64,000 nt of DNA from Zingiber officinale (Eukaryota; Streptophyta; Magnoliopsida; Zingiberales; Zingiberaceae), in assembly GCF_018446385.1 (NCBI RefSeq), contig NC_055987.1:11617705-11681704 (forward strand). The letters are read 5' to 3'. Position 1 is the first letter of the stretch. Every line of letters begins with the position of its first letter. A model generated the notes under the pieces. That model was given only the letters and a program-made list of their open reading frames with translations. It did not search any database and was not told where the DNA came from. Made by a program: the position numbers and the translations under genes. Positions 32,891 to 45,317 of this stretch are shown here, one piece after another.

Positions 32891-34586
32891 TGTTGGGATC
32901 TTAGATGGCTAGAGGGGGGGGGGGGTGAATAGTCTCTTTGAAAACTTAAACACAATCTTTCTTAAAGAAAAACTTGTTAGCACAGCGGAAGTAGAAAACT
33001 AAAATGAAGGAAGAAAAACACACACAGCAGACACAAGGATATACGAGGTTCGGGGATAACTTGCCCCTACTCCTCGGCGTGTCCGTAAGGAGGACGACTC
33101 CTTGATCTTTCGGTAGATCACACCCCGGACAAAATCCGGCTAAAGATGTCTCCTTCTCGGTGGAGCAACCTCTCAACAGAGTTTCAGTTGATTATAGAAT
33201 TAAGCACAAGACTTACAGTGGCTGAGAAGAATAATCAGATGAGCTTACAGCCACGCGGAGAAAAAAACAGAGCAGAGAGCGCACAACAACCTTCTTAGCA
33301 AGGAGCTCACAGCTTCACCAACTTGCTTTCTCAAAGGATTGATCGAAAAGAAAACAGAGAATCCAGTTCTTGTTTCTGAACCTCTCTTCTTCCTTCTTAT
33401 GTCTCTCTGCTTTACTGGCTCGAATCACCACCGCCTGCAGAATCGCTGCTGCCAACAAGGCGTAGCCAATCATCTCTCCTCCTCATCTGGTTCTCTGAAC
33501 CCATGCCAATGGAAATCACTGGCGTCTCTGGATACGAACCAATAAGTAGAGGTCAAACTGAGCGCAGCCCAATCGCAATCAGATTCGCCAGTGAACGTTG
33601 ATGCCTCAAATGCATCTGTTGCAGCAAATCACAGTGAAAAGAGCGCTTGTCTTCTTCTCTTAATGAAGCTTAATTTGAATTCAACCATGAGAGTGTGACC
33701 TGCAACCTGCAAGCTAAAAAGACTCACAGCAGATGGTTAAAAACAGATGGGTGAAAACAAATACGGCAATCAGAAAAAGTGCATGCAAAACAAACAATAC
33801 CGTGGGTGTGCGACCGATCCACGCCTGATCATCGCGATCGGTGCGGCGGGCGATCGATCAGAACTAATCTGATCGGTCCCGGACCGATCAGATGTCGCTC
33901 TTTCCAAATGCGCGCGGCTTCGATCGGCGGACCGATCAGCACTAATCTGATCGGTCCCAGACCGATCGGATGTCGCTCTTCTCAGCGCTTACGGCCTCCG
34001 ATCGGTCTCGGGCCGATCGGTAAAATCCTGATGAACTCGATCGATTTCGATCGGTGCACCGATCGAATTGCTCGAGAGCCATCGATCGATTCTGATCGGT
34101 CGTCGGACCGATCGGTGTCCAGTTTCACCGGATCGTGCCGACCGATCCGACTTCGATGCGGGTTGAGCCCTCTCGACCTAGTCCGGAGAAACGAGCTCCC
34201 TAGCCCTCTCCGACTTCATCTGGTCCTAGAGAACGAGCTACCGAGCCCTCTCTGACTTCGCATGCCAAGCTTCCTTCTTGGACTTTTCAACACCAGATGT
34301 CCGATCACCCTTGATCCATCTGGATTTTCCCTTGCCTGGCTTCACTCACCAGGACTTGCACCTAGCTTCACTCACTAGGGTTTTCACCTGGCTTCACTCA
34401 CCAGGATTTCCAATCTGCCTGGCTTCACTCACCAGGACTTTCCAACTGCCTAACATCCCAGTTAGGACTTTCTCAATCAGGTCAACCAAGTCAACCTAGA
34501 TTAGTAATTAATCTGAGTTAAATATCTGATACAAACTTAAATCAGTGTCAACAGCAAAACAACATCCAGGTCAGACTGTATCAACA
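32891..34586 (-). repeat. 5' LTR of the Sirevirus (right LTR)
   Basis: On the minus strand it runs from TGTTGATACAGTC (34586) to TCTAAGATCCCAACA (32891). It has a run of about 13 G at 32914-32926 on the plus strand. Hairpins lie at 34333-34450, and an array of GATCGGTC..GACCGATC palindromes at 33808-34160, absent from the partner LTR. Outside this block the two LTRs differ by about a dozen substitutions. Confidence 0.93.
33808..34160. repeat. GATCGGTC/GACCGATC palindrome array in the 5' LTR
   Basis: More than ten words such as CTGATCGGTCCCGGACCGATC and CGATCGATTTCGATCGGTG. The block is GC-rich, unlike its AT-rich surroundings. It occupies the U3 position held by arrays of other words in other LTRs. 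Confidence 0.88.
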
Positions 34587-34714
34587 CAAACATCAATTTA
34601 ATCTAATATATTAAGAATTATAAATTTTTTTACTCAAATTAGATTTTTTTAACATATTCGTATTAAAAAAATCATTGCTCTTAGAGTAATTTGATATTTG
34701 AGGGCGTGAATAAT

Positions 34715-34835
34715 AAGAAGAACTAGATAAACATATAAGAACTGATTTCATTTCATTCCGAATTTTTTAAATCTATCAGCTGATTTCTAAATGAAATGAA
34801 ATAAGTTCCTATGTGTTCGTCTAGTTCTTTTAATT
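34715..34835. repeat. Foldback repeat
   Basis: The left arm (AACTAGATAAACATATAAGA, ACTGATTTCATTTCATT) pairs with the right arm (AAATGAAATGAAATAAGTTC, CTATGTGTTCGTCTAGTT). Related to the foldback at 23170-23345. Confidence 0.65.
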
Positions 34836-34839
34836 AAAT

Positions 34840-36780
34840 ATACACCCTTAAACATTAATTTACCCACCATATTGAGAGCAATAATTTTTTAATATGAATA
34901 GGTAATTTATTCAACTTTTATAATTATAGCAATCGACTAGAATATTGACATGGACATAAATGAAATTAGATATATGATTTAATGATTTTAAAACTATGGT
35001 ACATCATCATTTAAGTATTTGAGAAACTTTCCTAAGTAAAATAGTTTTTAAAATAGTCAAAATCTTGTCTAAAATTTTGGGTATTTTAAAATGCTCTAAC
35101 ATTTTCTTAATACCAAAATATCCTTTTAAAAAATTATCACCAAAACACTCATATTCATTAACCAATATGTAACTTAGATAAAAATGTAAAACTTAAAATA
35201 TGTATTAAAAGTTTTTGATAAAGATATTTTGTTAGTTATGAAATATTAAAATCATATTTTAAATTATTATGCAATCCGCATTCATCAATGCCTTTACAAT
35301 TAATGAAAAAGTAAGATGATAATTTTAATTTATATAATGTAATCTAGTTCTCTTAATTATATTCAAATCTTTAAATATTAATCCCATTATATTGAAAATA
35401 ATAATTTTTTAACATGAATAGATAATTTATTCGACTGCTATAATTTATAGAATTAGACTATAATAGTAACATGGACAAAAAAGAAATTGGATATATGATT
35501 TAATAATTTAAAAATTATGATACATAATTTAAGTATTTAAAGTAAAATGCTATTTAAAATAGTCCAAATCTTGCCTAAAATTTTGGGTATTTTTAAATGC
35601 TCTAACATTTTCTTAATACCAAGATATCCTTTAAAAAAAATTATCACCAAAACACTCGTATTCATTAACCAATAAATAACTTAGATAAGAATGTAAAACT
35701 TAAAATATGTATTAAAAGCTTTCGATAAAGATATTTTGTTAATTATGAAATGTTAAAATCATATTTTAAATTTTAAATTATTATTCCATCTGCATGATGC
35801 CCTTGCAATTAATGAAACAATAAAATGATAATTTTAATTTATATAATGTAACTATTATAGTTCTTTTAATTATATTCATATTCTTAAATATCAATTTAGC
35901 AATAATTTTTTAACATAAATAGATAATTTATTTTATTATTATAATTGTAGCAGTTGACTAGAATACTAACATGGATAAAAATAAAATTGGATATATGATT
36001 TAGTGATTTTAAAACTATGATACGTAATTTAATTTAAGTATTTCATAAACTTGCCTAAGTAAAGTAAAATGCTATTTAAAATAGTTAAAATATTGCCTAA
36101 AATTTTGGGTATTTTTAAATGCTCTAACATTTTCTTAATACCAAAATATCCTTAAAAAAAAATTATCACCAAAACACTCGTATTCATTAACCAATAAATA
36201 ACTTAGATAAGAATGTAAAACTTAAAATATGTTTTAAAAGCTTTCGATAAAGATATTTTGTTAATTATGAAATGTTAAAATCATATTTTAAATTTTAAAT
36301 TATTATGCCATCTGGATTCATCCCTTCAATTAATGAAACAATAAGATGACAATTTTAATTTATATAATGTAACTATTATAATTCTTTTAATTATATTCAT
36401 ACTCTTAAATATCAATTTAATTTAATTTAAGTATTTCATAAACTTTCCTAAATAAAGTAAAATGCTATTTAAAATAGTCAAAAATTGCCTAAAACTTTGG
36501 GTATTTTTAAATGCTCTAACATTTTCTTAATACCAAAATATCCTTTAAAAAAAATTTTCACCAAAACACTCGTATTGATTAACCAATAAGTAACTTAGAT
36601 AACAATGAAAAAGTTAAAATATGTATTAAAAGCTTTCTATAAAGATATTTTTTTAATTATGAAATGTTAAAATCATATTTTAAAATTTAAATTATTATAC
36701 AATTCGCATTCATTTATGCCCTTACAATTAATGAAAGAATAAGATGACAATTTTAATTTATACAACGCCACATTTTTATC
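34840..36780. repeat. Four-copy AT-rich tandem repeat, about 0.4-0.5 kb unit
   Basis: The landmark TTTTGGGTATTTT followed by AAATGCTCTAACATTTTC recurs at about 35076, 35580, 36103 and 36497 (spacings of about 504, 523 and 394). Each copy continues with ACCAAAACACTC.TATT and AGATATTTT.TTA.TTATGAA and ends near ATGATAATTTTAATTTATA. Copies are roughly 90% alike. No gene. Confidence 0.88.
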
Positions 36781-37893
36781 ACGCTTTTAGTTTTATTCAT
36801 AAAGTACTAATGTTGTTTAATTGAGGGTAAAATGGCATGAATGTCAAAATTTCTAAAACATCAGGGCATTCTAGAAAATTAAATCAAAATTGTGTTTAAA
36901 AAATTCATTAAACACTAGAAAATTTTACTCAAAATTTAAGAGTAAAATATATATTTAAAAAAAATATTTTTCTCATTTATAGCATAAATGGAAAGGAGAA
37001 AATTGTTCTTTTACTTTTTAATTTTAACATGATAACTAATAATAAATAACAAGTGGATAGCCTTTAAATGGAAATGGGATAAACATACTACATCTATGAT
37101 TATCTTATCCATTTATATTATTATTAAACAGTTTGTGTAATTTAAGACTAAATAAAATGATGATTGATATTTAATTAAATACTGATATATAATATTATGA
37201 CGTATATTATTAAATATTTGATAATAAAATGGGATGGTTCTAGAAGCACAAGACTCCGGAATGGGTCAACGCCATTGATATTTGGGGAAAAATGGAGAAG
37301 CAGCATGGTATTTGTATATCATTTTACGTAATTAATTAAATAATTATTAATAATTTTCAACTTTTGTGGCAGGACTACGACCGGCGGTTGCAACTAGATT
37401 TTATTTTTATTATTATTATTATTGTTATTATTATTATTTCGAATTTAATTCGATGGCTAATTAAATTCCGAGATCGAATCGGTCTGGAGTTGGAAATAAA
37501 TCCGGATCCGATGGAGCCGCAGGATATATGTTGTGGTTCCAACTCGGAAACCCTCCCCTGCCTCTCTAGTCTCTACGGTTTTGCTCCGATGGAAATCCCG
37601 GCAAGATAATGCGAGGGGAAAAGGCCGCCTCTCTCGTCGACTGCTGCTTTGTTTGATCTCGGGTGATTGCTGATTTCAATCGGTAAAGCGCTGTTTTTCT
37701 TTGCCTGATCTGTGTTTGCTGTAGTGCCGGGTGAATTTTTGATTGTGCGAGAATGGGACTTTTTGATAATCGCGGCCCGGGGAATTTGTAAGTTTCTTGG
37801 ATGCGAGATGTGGAAAAACCTGCTTTTTGTGCGGAATCGAGTTGCTCTTGGAAAACCCTTTCTTAGTCAACTGGAGTCGTCGAGGCCAAGGGA
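36781..37893 (+). other. Upstream region and 5' leader of the RIN13-like gene
   Basis: AT-rich to about 37240, then more GC-rich. A possible leader intron could run from GTAAAG at 37682 to TTTCTTAG near 37866. No reading frame in this stretch looks real. Confidence 0.4.
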
Positions 37894-40800
37894 ATGGAGC
37901 GCTTCGTCGTCGATATAAGCTCCGATGAGGAGGAGGATTATGGTCGGGGGAGGACCGATCGCCGCTCTTTCGACTGGGTAGACGAGCTGCTTGATCGCGC
38001 GGTGGGGCGGCGGGTGGAGGAATCTGACGATGTTGTCGTAGTGGACGAGTTCTCGCTCCCCGCTGCAAAGAAACGACGGCTGAACCCAGAGCCTTTGGGT
38101 CTGAGTAAGCGGGACGATGAGGATGATGATGAGTGCTTGGTGCTGGAAGCGGACCCGGACAAGCCTGCTGTAGCTGCTGAAGATAAGAATTTAGGTGGAG
38201 ATGAAGAAGATGATGATCTGCTTGTCGTAGCGGAGAAGGGGCAGGTAAGGATCACTCCGGTTTCTTTTCCTTTTCCCTATTTTTCCTTACGATGCGTTTA
38301 AATCTGTTCAAATATTGGCTTCATGCTCGTTATGCTTGCATGACTCCTAGCATAGATCAGTAGTAGCATCATTCTTGAAAGCTTCCTCATTGAACATTCT
38401 AAAGCATTCTGTTTCTGTTCATTGAAGTTTTAAATCTTTGATACTGTTGAACATGAGAAATATATATTTCTTTAAAAATTGATAATCTTGCATGTCATTT
38501 TGTCAATATCTCATAGCCAGGAGATTAAACAATGCTAATCCAATATGAAGTTACCAGGTTTACTACACCAGCAGTATTCACATTAGAAACTTGCTTCCTA
38601 GTGCTTATTTCATGAACTTGGTGTAACTCGATGCCTAAGCTTTACTCTCTTGGAAATAATTTTCCTCGATGATTAAATAGAATATGTTTTAAGTCAGGAA
38701 CATGGTGTAGTGTATATGTTATGGAGTTTTTGTAAGGCTAGGTGCTTACCTAAAGCAACTCTAGGTTCCTTCATCATCCAAGCTTCTCAAATTGCAAGTG
38801 GATTTAAGAGGATGTCCTGAAGTGAGCCAATCATATTCCAAGTGTGACTTAAAATCCAGAATTCTTGGATTAGTCTGAATTGTGCAAGTTAATAAATGGA
38901 CTTCAACTTGTAATAGGAAGTGTAGGAACACTTAAGCAAAGAGTTGAACTATTATATATGGTGATTGCAAGAAGGATTCAGAGAGATCTGCACAAATTAA
39001 TCTTAGTTCTTAGTAAACAAGTTGAGAAACAAAATAATTAGATGGAATAGTACCTGTTTTTTTTTTTTAAATTAAGACAATAATTTGTATTAAACAATTA
39101 ATTTAGTTGGCATTTCATTTCCATAGTTGTTAAAGTTTTTGTGTTAGTTACTACTTATGCTGCTATGAAGTTTTCGGAAACCATGGTCTTGCTCTTGTGA
39201 AGGATAGTGTGTACAGTCATACAATCTCATATATTAAAGCATAAAGAAATGACGTTTATGCATTGGGCAATCTGTTTGTTATCTGCAATGGATATACATT
39301 GCCCAATATGAAATGATAATAATGTAAAGATTTCTTTTTGTTTTACATTCTTGATTAAAGTTTTTCATGCAAAACATATTTTGTACTTTTAGATGGACGC
39401 TCTTGTTCATTATCTTGGTTGATTCCAAGTGCAGTCTCCTTGGTACGGTCTAGTGGCTAGCGCATGAGGTGCTACTAACTTAAGGTCTGGAGTTCAAATC
39501 TCGGCATAGTCGAGGTAAATATCTCCTTAATGCGCTAGTCACTATTCCAAGGGTTAGTAGCCACCTGTGATTTACCTTCTCCGTGTTGACCTGGGACGGG
39601 TTGGCGAGGGCATTGGGGCGAGCGTAGTTGTCTTCTGCCAACTTGGTTGATTCTAAGTGCAAGAACCTTTGCAGTTTTAATTGCATATCCTGTTTCTCAC
39701 TGTTAATTGAATGTCATAAATATGATGTTTGGCCACTTGTTCATTTTGGCATCTATAGATAAGCTTACATGAAGCTGACAGTGAAGGATTCTTGTGACTA
39801 ATTTGTTTTATTAGTATTTTTTCCTGAGTCATGATGAACGACTAAATTACTTGTCTTCAATCATTCAATCTAGCAGGGCAGGTGACATTTTGCATAGTTA
39901 AACAGACTTTGGATTATCCAAAATCGACATTCTTTTTTGCAGCTAATATTACAAATACATTGTTGCTTCTCCTTGCCCTAGAGCTGCATATCTTTTTGTT
40001 GGTGAAAAGAGCTGCATATCTTATGAAGCATGGAGTAGGGATTTCATTTTTTTTTTCAAAAAAAAAAAAACTCATATCTATCATTTATAGGTGGCTTGCC
40101 GTGATTACCCACACTCACGAGATCAGTGTGCTACATACCCTTTTGCCTCATCATCACACAGAGAGTATTGTCATTTGGTGAGTCTTACCTTTATGCTCAA
40201 ATTTGATATTTATTTTCCTAAAACATTAAAATCTCAGGTCAATATGTCAAAGATACCTAACACACTAGAAAATTTAAGATTTTTCTCTTGGTACTTTCGT
40301 ATGCATCAATGGGCTGATATTTTGTTACCTAATGCAGTGCCATTGTTATGTCTGTGATTCTCCAGCCCCTTGCAGTTATTGGGGCAATGGTAATTTTGAC
40401 AGAGATCATTGCCATGCTAGTGATAAAGAAGAAAGATGGAAATCTTTGAGGAAGTACTTCAAACAGAAGAACACAACCACTGCACATCCACTGAACTCAA
40501 CAAATGATTCATTTAATATCCCAACGTACAGAAATGCAGTACCACTAAGTCATTCCAATATGGTTCCTTTAAGATCAAGTTCACTCCAGCAATGCTCAAC
40601 CATCTCAAACTCAGATCTAACTGACATTGTAAACCAATGTCAACCTTATATTGCATCTTCTCGTAACCTGCAACTCGGCCAACAGCTAACGAGGTCCTCA
40701 CTTAATCCTAGGCTGCAACATGTGCAGAATGAGGTCCATCTTCCTGCATTAAATTCTCAACGTATGCATTCTCATGCGAGATCAAGAAGCTTAGGGTCTA

Positions 40801-41423
40801 TGCAATCTGGATCTGCTGTCATTGCTAGCCATTCCCTGAACAATATTTCCCATCATAATCGAGCTCAAAGAGCTGTGCAACAGAAGTCTACTTATACAAC
40901 AGTGTCATCTCAGATTCCTTATTGCAATCAAGGGCAATTGAGATCTGAGGATGTCTTGGTAGTATCGCCTGTTATACCAGATCAGATGCAAACAACTTTA
41001 TATTCTGAGAGTACGGTAGCCCAAGTTGAAAGTTCTACATTACCTTTGATAACAGCAACAGATATTATGGAGAAGAGTTGGGAAGATCTGCTGGCTAGTT
41101 TGCAATCTGAACTCGAAGATCCTACCCTTTCTGACTTTGGCATCAACAATAACCATCAGTCTCTATTAGTTCCTTCTCCACCACTGCATTGTGATAATTT
41201 ACTTTATGGAACTGATGCAACTATAGCTACTAGCTCTGCTCCTGTCATTAATCGTAGTCCCATCAGATATGAGCCGAGTTTGTCAAATGACAGAATGGAT
41301 CAAATTCTAGGGCATGATCAGGGTAAAGATCCTGATTTAAAAACAGCGCAGACACCCAATGTATCTCAGGTGACTAGCTTTGATAGTTTGATAGCTTCCA
41401 TGGAGAATGAAATATGGTCTTAG
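37894..41423 (+). CDS. RPM1-interacting protein 13-like nuclear protein, 3 exons
   Basis: Exons 37894-38244, 40091-40177 and 40338-41423 (stop) join with GT-AG ends and phase 0, giving about 507 aa. The start is the first ATG of the GC-rich frame. The N-terminus FVVDISSDEEED and later VVVVDEF and LLVVAEKGQ look like SUMO-interaction motifs beside acidic/Ser stretches. The conserved core spans exons 2 and 3: VACRDYPHSRDQCATYPF, YCH, then CHCYVCDSPAPCSYWG and DHCHASDKEERWKSLRK. This Cys/His-rich module is, from memory, that of the plant RIN13 family. The rest of exon 3 is Ser/Gln-rich and low complexity, ending with WEDLLASLQSELEDP and FDSLIASMENEIWS. Arabidopsis RIN13 binds the immune receptor RPM1; this copy's role is inferred only. 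Intron 1 (1.85 kb) carries a SINE. Confidence 0.85.
39434..39641 (+). mobile_element. tRNA-derived SINE in intron 1, 20-bp target duplication
   Basis: The 208-bp unit has an A-box-like TAGTGGCTAGCGCATGAGG near its start and a B-box-like GGAGTTCAAATCTCGG about 40 bp later, as in polymerase III promoters. The tail includes GTGTTGACCTGGGACGGGTT, seen in monocot SINEs of the Au type. It is flanked by CTTGGTTGATTCYAAGTGCA at 39414-39433 and 39642-39661 (one C/T difference). Confidence 0.88.
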
Positions 41424-42705
41424 TTATTGTAGATTAACAAGCTTGTCGGAATAGACGGTCAGTAGTTCTCACAAACATTGAATGTTTGATTAGGTCTTAT
41501 CTCGATGCCTTTTTTAGAATTGCAAGTTGTGCTACATCCAGATCATGTCCTGTCTTACGAGTTAGATAAACATATAGCTTGCATAGATCAAGGAGGGTGG
41601 TTTTGCGTTGCTTTCAGGTAGCGTGGAAATCTCAACTGATAGATTTTCCACTTGCGGGCATCTATTATCAAATGTCTATTGCTTAATACAATCAGCAACA
41701 CTATTCGTATAAATCTTGATGTGAAAGATAGAATTTGTGCATAATCTGTTGGAATGTCTTGCTGCTAAGACACTATTCATAAGGACGGTTAAACAATAAG
41801 TGAACAATATAGACGTCAAATAGTTGAGATTTACTACTTATTATCATTACAGTAATTAAAATTGTCCATATGAATGAAATTCTCTAGAAGACTATTAAAT
41901 CTAATTTGTCGACAAAGTTTATTCATTCAATGTTTGTATTATTAAAGTTCCTTAATGCTTAAGAAGACGGCCATGTGCATTCAACTTCTTTATGCCCCGT
42001 TTGTTCGATGACATTGAACAAAGATATAGGCCATTTTCATTTTCCTTATTTATTTTTGTATATAGCTGGCAGTAAGAAATTGACTGCTACAATTCAATAA
42101 CAATACTATTTTTCTTTGTAAGATTTTGACTAATTTAGATGGAACGCCATCTCCAAGGCACTGTGTGTTTTTATGATTACAAAGTCAACTGGTGGAAATT
42201 TATTATCCATTATTTGGGGTGCGGGGATGGTCATTTTAGGCCTCTGTTTTACTGAGTTAGTGCGGGAAACCACAATCAGCTTCTTTTACACTTAATTTTT
42301 AGATTCTAGAGACTTCTAGGGTGATCTTGGCACGCTCAAGTTAGACCATTTTTCTCTTAAAATCTCAAAAAGACTTCATGTTATTCCCTCCGGCAGACTT
42401 TTCTCTACCACTATACTTAAAATAAAATTTAAACAATTACATGGTAAAAATATTATTATTTAAAAATAAATCTAATTTTGAATGCAAGCTAACCTATTAT
42501 AATAAAAGATGATAATCTTCACGATACATCACGGAAGATTTTATCCAATATAATGACTCTCTTATACGAGAAATCAGATGATCAACTAGTCGAGAGAATA
42601 TATTCTAACCTGTATTATCATCAGTTGGGTACTCATTTGTCCATCTATTTTTAACACATTTATATGTACTATAAACGTAGCTCAACTTTTTGAAATACAA
42701 ACTCT
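41424..42705 (+). other. 3' flank of the RIN13-like gene and intergenic
   Basis: No gene seen. The first few hundred bases are the likely 3' untranslated region. No unambiguous polyadenylation signal was chosen. Confidence 0.4.
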
Positions 42706-42936
42706 TGGTTAGGGGTGAGTATTCGGTTAATTCGATCTATAAATTAATCGAATTAACCGAAAACTGATTTAATGTTGGTTAATCGAACCAAATCAAAATT
42801 TTACTAAAATCGAATTAATTAAATCAGTTATTTCGATTATTACTAAATTAATTAAATTTATTTAAAATAATAAAAAAATTTATATAAAATTAATATTAAA
42901 TTAACCAAATTAATCGAATTCTCACCCTAGAGTCTT
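42706..42936. mobile_element. Probable MITE (AT-rich, TAGGGGTGAG ends)
   Basis: The left end is TAGGGGTGAGTATTCGGTTA and the right end CGAATTCTCACCCTA, partly inverted. The interior consists of AATTAACCGA/TCGGTTAATT words. No matching target duplication was found. Confidence 0.5.
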
Positions 42937-43785
42937 TACCTTACTCTTGGGACACGTTAAAGTAGATTCTTACATAAAGTGTCATTTAAAGAATATTTTT
43001 TCTTTTTTCTTTTTCCTTTTTTGAAAAATTAATCATGTTTTTCATGATACAACCTTCTAAATTGTTTTGTTCTCCGTCAACATTCTCGTCTCAAAAATAT
43101 CATCTCATTTTCTCAACTTTCTCTGTTTTTTTTGTCACATAATCTAAAATCTCATGCACAACTCCATGTACTTGTAAATTCAAATAATTAATAATCTTAA
43201 ATTCTATATTCCACTCATGTTCTTGCAAATTTAAACATGGCATTAATATTTTCTGTATCATTTTTTTATATATATTTTACATATGATTTTAAGCATGTTG
43301 AATTTATCATTACTACATTTATAATAGTTTCACACAAATAAGAATTGAGAAGGATAAGATAAATTGCTAAAGACAACTGTAAGGTTTTGTCACTGTCTGA
43401 ATACTTTTCAAATGTCAAAATCACCCTTAACAAATTTCTGGATTTAAGATTGTTTTACATTGACCAAGACCATCGAAAAAATCGCTAACGACGAACACTA
43501 GCTCAGACTAAAGAAAGTAGAACACAAGCTGTTGGCGACATGAATTGAGTGGTCCACTTACGTAGCGGTAGTGGATTTTGTCTCTCTAAATGAGATTGAG
43601 CAAAGTCAAAATGAATCGAGTGGGAACATGCAGCGAAGATTGCGAAGTAGACCACTATTCAAATGACAATGAGGGGGTGAGTGAGTGAGTCAGTCACACA
43701 CATAATACTCATCCAAATTCCTTGCATGAAACATGGCGCATGGTGAAATTTTCACTTTTTCCACTCGTCCAAATTTATTTTTGTT

Positions 43786-43786
43786 A

Positions 43787-43813
<27 letters not shown>
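43786..43813. repeat. (TA)n microsatellite
   Basis: About 14 TA dinucleotides in AT-rich intergenic DNA. No gene is seen from 42937 to 44780. Confidence 0.9.
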
Positions 43814-43817
<4 letters not shown>

Positions 43818-44906
43818 GACTTGAACAATTAGATCTTACTTATATCCTGTGGGCTAGAGATAAAAGGGTTAGAATATAAAACCTTATGATTTTGGTAGTT
43901 TTGAAAAAACAAGAGAGATTTTTTTATATATATAATTTTGTCATTGGGCACCCTGTTGAGTCAGCAGGAATGTGTAAGTTTGGACGATATTAATATTTTG
44001 TAGAGACCAAATGAAAGTGTTCCAACAAAATTTCAAAAATTAATTGATCATAATTTTGGTGTTTTTTTTAAGCTGGCCTCCAATTATTCAAATCGATTAA
44101 TTTTAAAAATAATTAATTTAATTCTATAAAAAAAAATCACTGGTCATATATGATAAATTCACTCGTAACAATCCAATATCCCAATTTTATCATCCCATTA
44201 GAGAAAAATATCATGCAAAACTGTATTTAGGAATAGAAATAACAATTTCATCCAAATTAGTCGAAGAATTCGAGAAGGATATGAAGGAACTATCAATATC
44301 CGATATAATTATTCGAATATCTAATTAAATAATATATATATTTGAAAAAACAATCTAAAAAATTATTAACTATTCTTTTTATTGATATTAGAAATATATT
44401 AGATGGTAATAATTAGATGGAAAAAAGAAAAATTATTAGGATAAAAGATATTTGATCTTTTAATTGATATGGTTATGAGAATTAATATATTATATCATAT
44501 GAAGACAGAAGATATAAAATTTATTTAAATTTGATATATTTTTTTTTCTAATTATGAATCGAATTATGGATGTTTAGACGACATGGTGTCCTCTCGTTGT
44601 ACCATAACCCAAGATTGTATTTTGATTTTTTTTTTAATATTAGGTATCCAAATTATATCAATTAATTAACTGGTTTTTAAACAGTTCATCGATCTAGCAT
44701 AAGTCAACCACTCGTTAAAAAAAAAAAAAATCATCTCTTAATTTATCAATACTAACCCTCCACTCATATATGCCTCCAAAATTAAGAAGGTTCGGTCGTT
44801 AGGGTATAATTTTGGTGTTCGCATGAGAAACGATTTAAAAAAGGCACATGTTTAAATTTAATGGAGGTCAAATTCCCAAAAGTCAAAACCACTCTCAGCG
44901 GGTTCC

Positions 44907-44919
44907 TTTTATATATTTT
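44907..44919 (+). promoter_or_regulatory. TATA box of the WAV3-like gene
   Basis: CTTTTATATATTT lies about 410 bp upstream of the chosen start codon and is followed by a CT-rich stretch typical of plant leaders. It would place an upstream ORF in the leader. Confidence 0.4.
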
Positions 44920-45009
44920 ATTTCTTCTCCTCCCTCCGTTTCCCTCCTCAACACGTCCGCTGGGATAATTTCTCCTCCTTTTCTCCTTCGAGGTCAAAAT
45001 TTGTCTGCA

Positions 45010-45069
45010 ATGGCAGCTGCCACCGAAGGAGACTCCAACTCATCCTCTCTTACCCGCTCCTATCGCTGA
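45010..45069 (+). other. Upstream ORF, 19 codons
   Basis: ATGGCAGCTGCC..CGCTGA encodes a 19-residue peptide, MAAATEGDSNSSSLTRSYR, 250 bp before the main ATG. Its start context (GCAATGGCAG) is good. Whether it is in the transcript depends on the unmapped start site. Confidence 0.4.
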
Positions 45070-45317
45070 CCCGGCCCACACCGCCGCCGTCGGCGCCGCC
45101 TCCACCCCCATTGCTTCCGCGCCTCCCCTACCAACCCTAGTATAAGACTATGCTACGCGAAAAAGTCGACGAATACTTAAGAGTATTTTGGAATCTTCTT
45201 CCGAGATCGGATCCTGCTCTGGGAGGTACAAAAGGCGGGATTTTCTTTTCTTCTGCGTGGTGGATCTGAAAGGAATTGTCGAGGGAGGAGAGTGAGGAAG
45301 AGGAGAAGGGGGGCAGG

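Larger units (their letters stand above)
23369..34586 (-). mobile_element. Sirevirus-like Ty1/copia retrotransposon, 11.2 kb, minus strand
   Basis: A near-complete element. In coding order it has 5' LTR (34586-32891), tRNA-Met-type primer binding site, gag, protease, integrase, reverse transcriptase, RNase H, spacer with palindrome array, env-like ORF, several polypurine tracts, and 3' LTR (24969-23369). The length, LTRs of 1.6-1.7 kb, extra 3' ORF and repeated polypurine tracts are Sirevirus (Maximus/SIRE lineage) characters. The LTRs are close to identical outside one replaced block, so the element is young, yet gag-pol has a few stops and frameshifts. No matching target duplication is visible (GGACT on the left, CAAAC on the right) and the left end is altered. 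Confidence 0.93.

Noticed and set aside
37364-37609. ORF with an Ile-rich stretch upstream of the RIN13-like gene
   Set aside because: The Ile run is an ATT repeat and the ORF lies in the presumed promoter/leader.
39434-39510. Possible tRNA gene
   Set aside because: Only the A- and B-box parts resemble tRNA, with no acceptor stem. The 20-bp duplications show it is a SINE.
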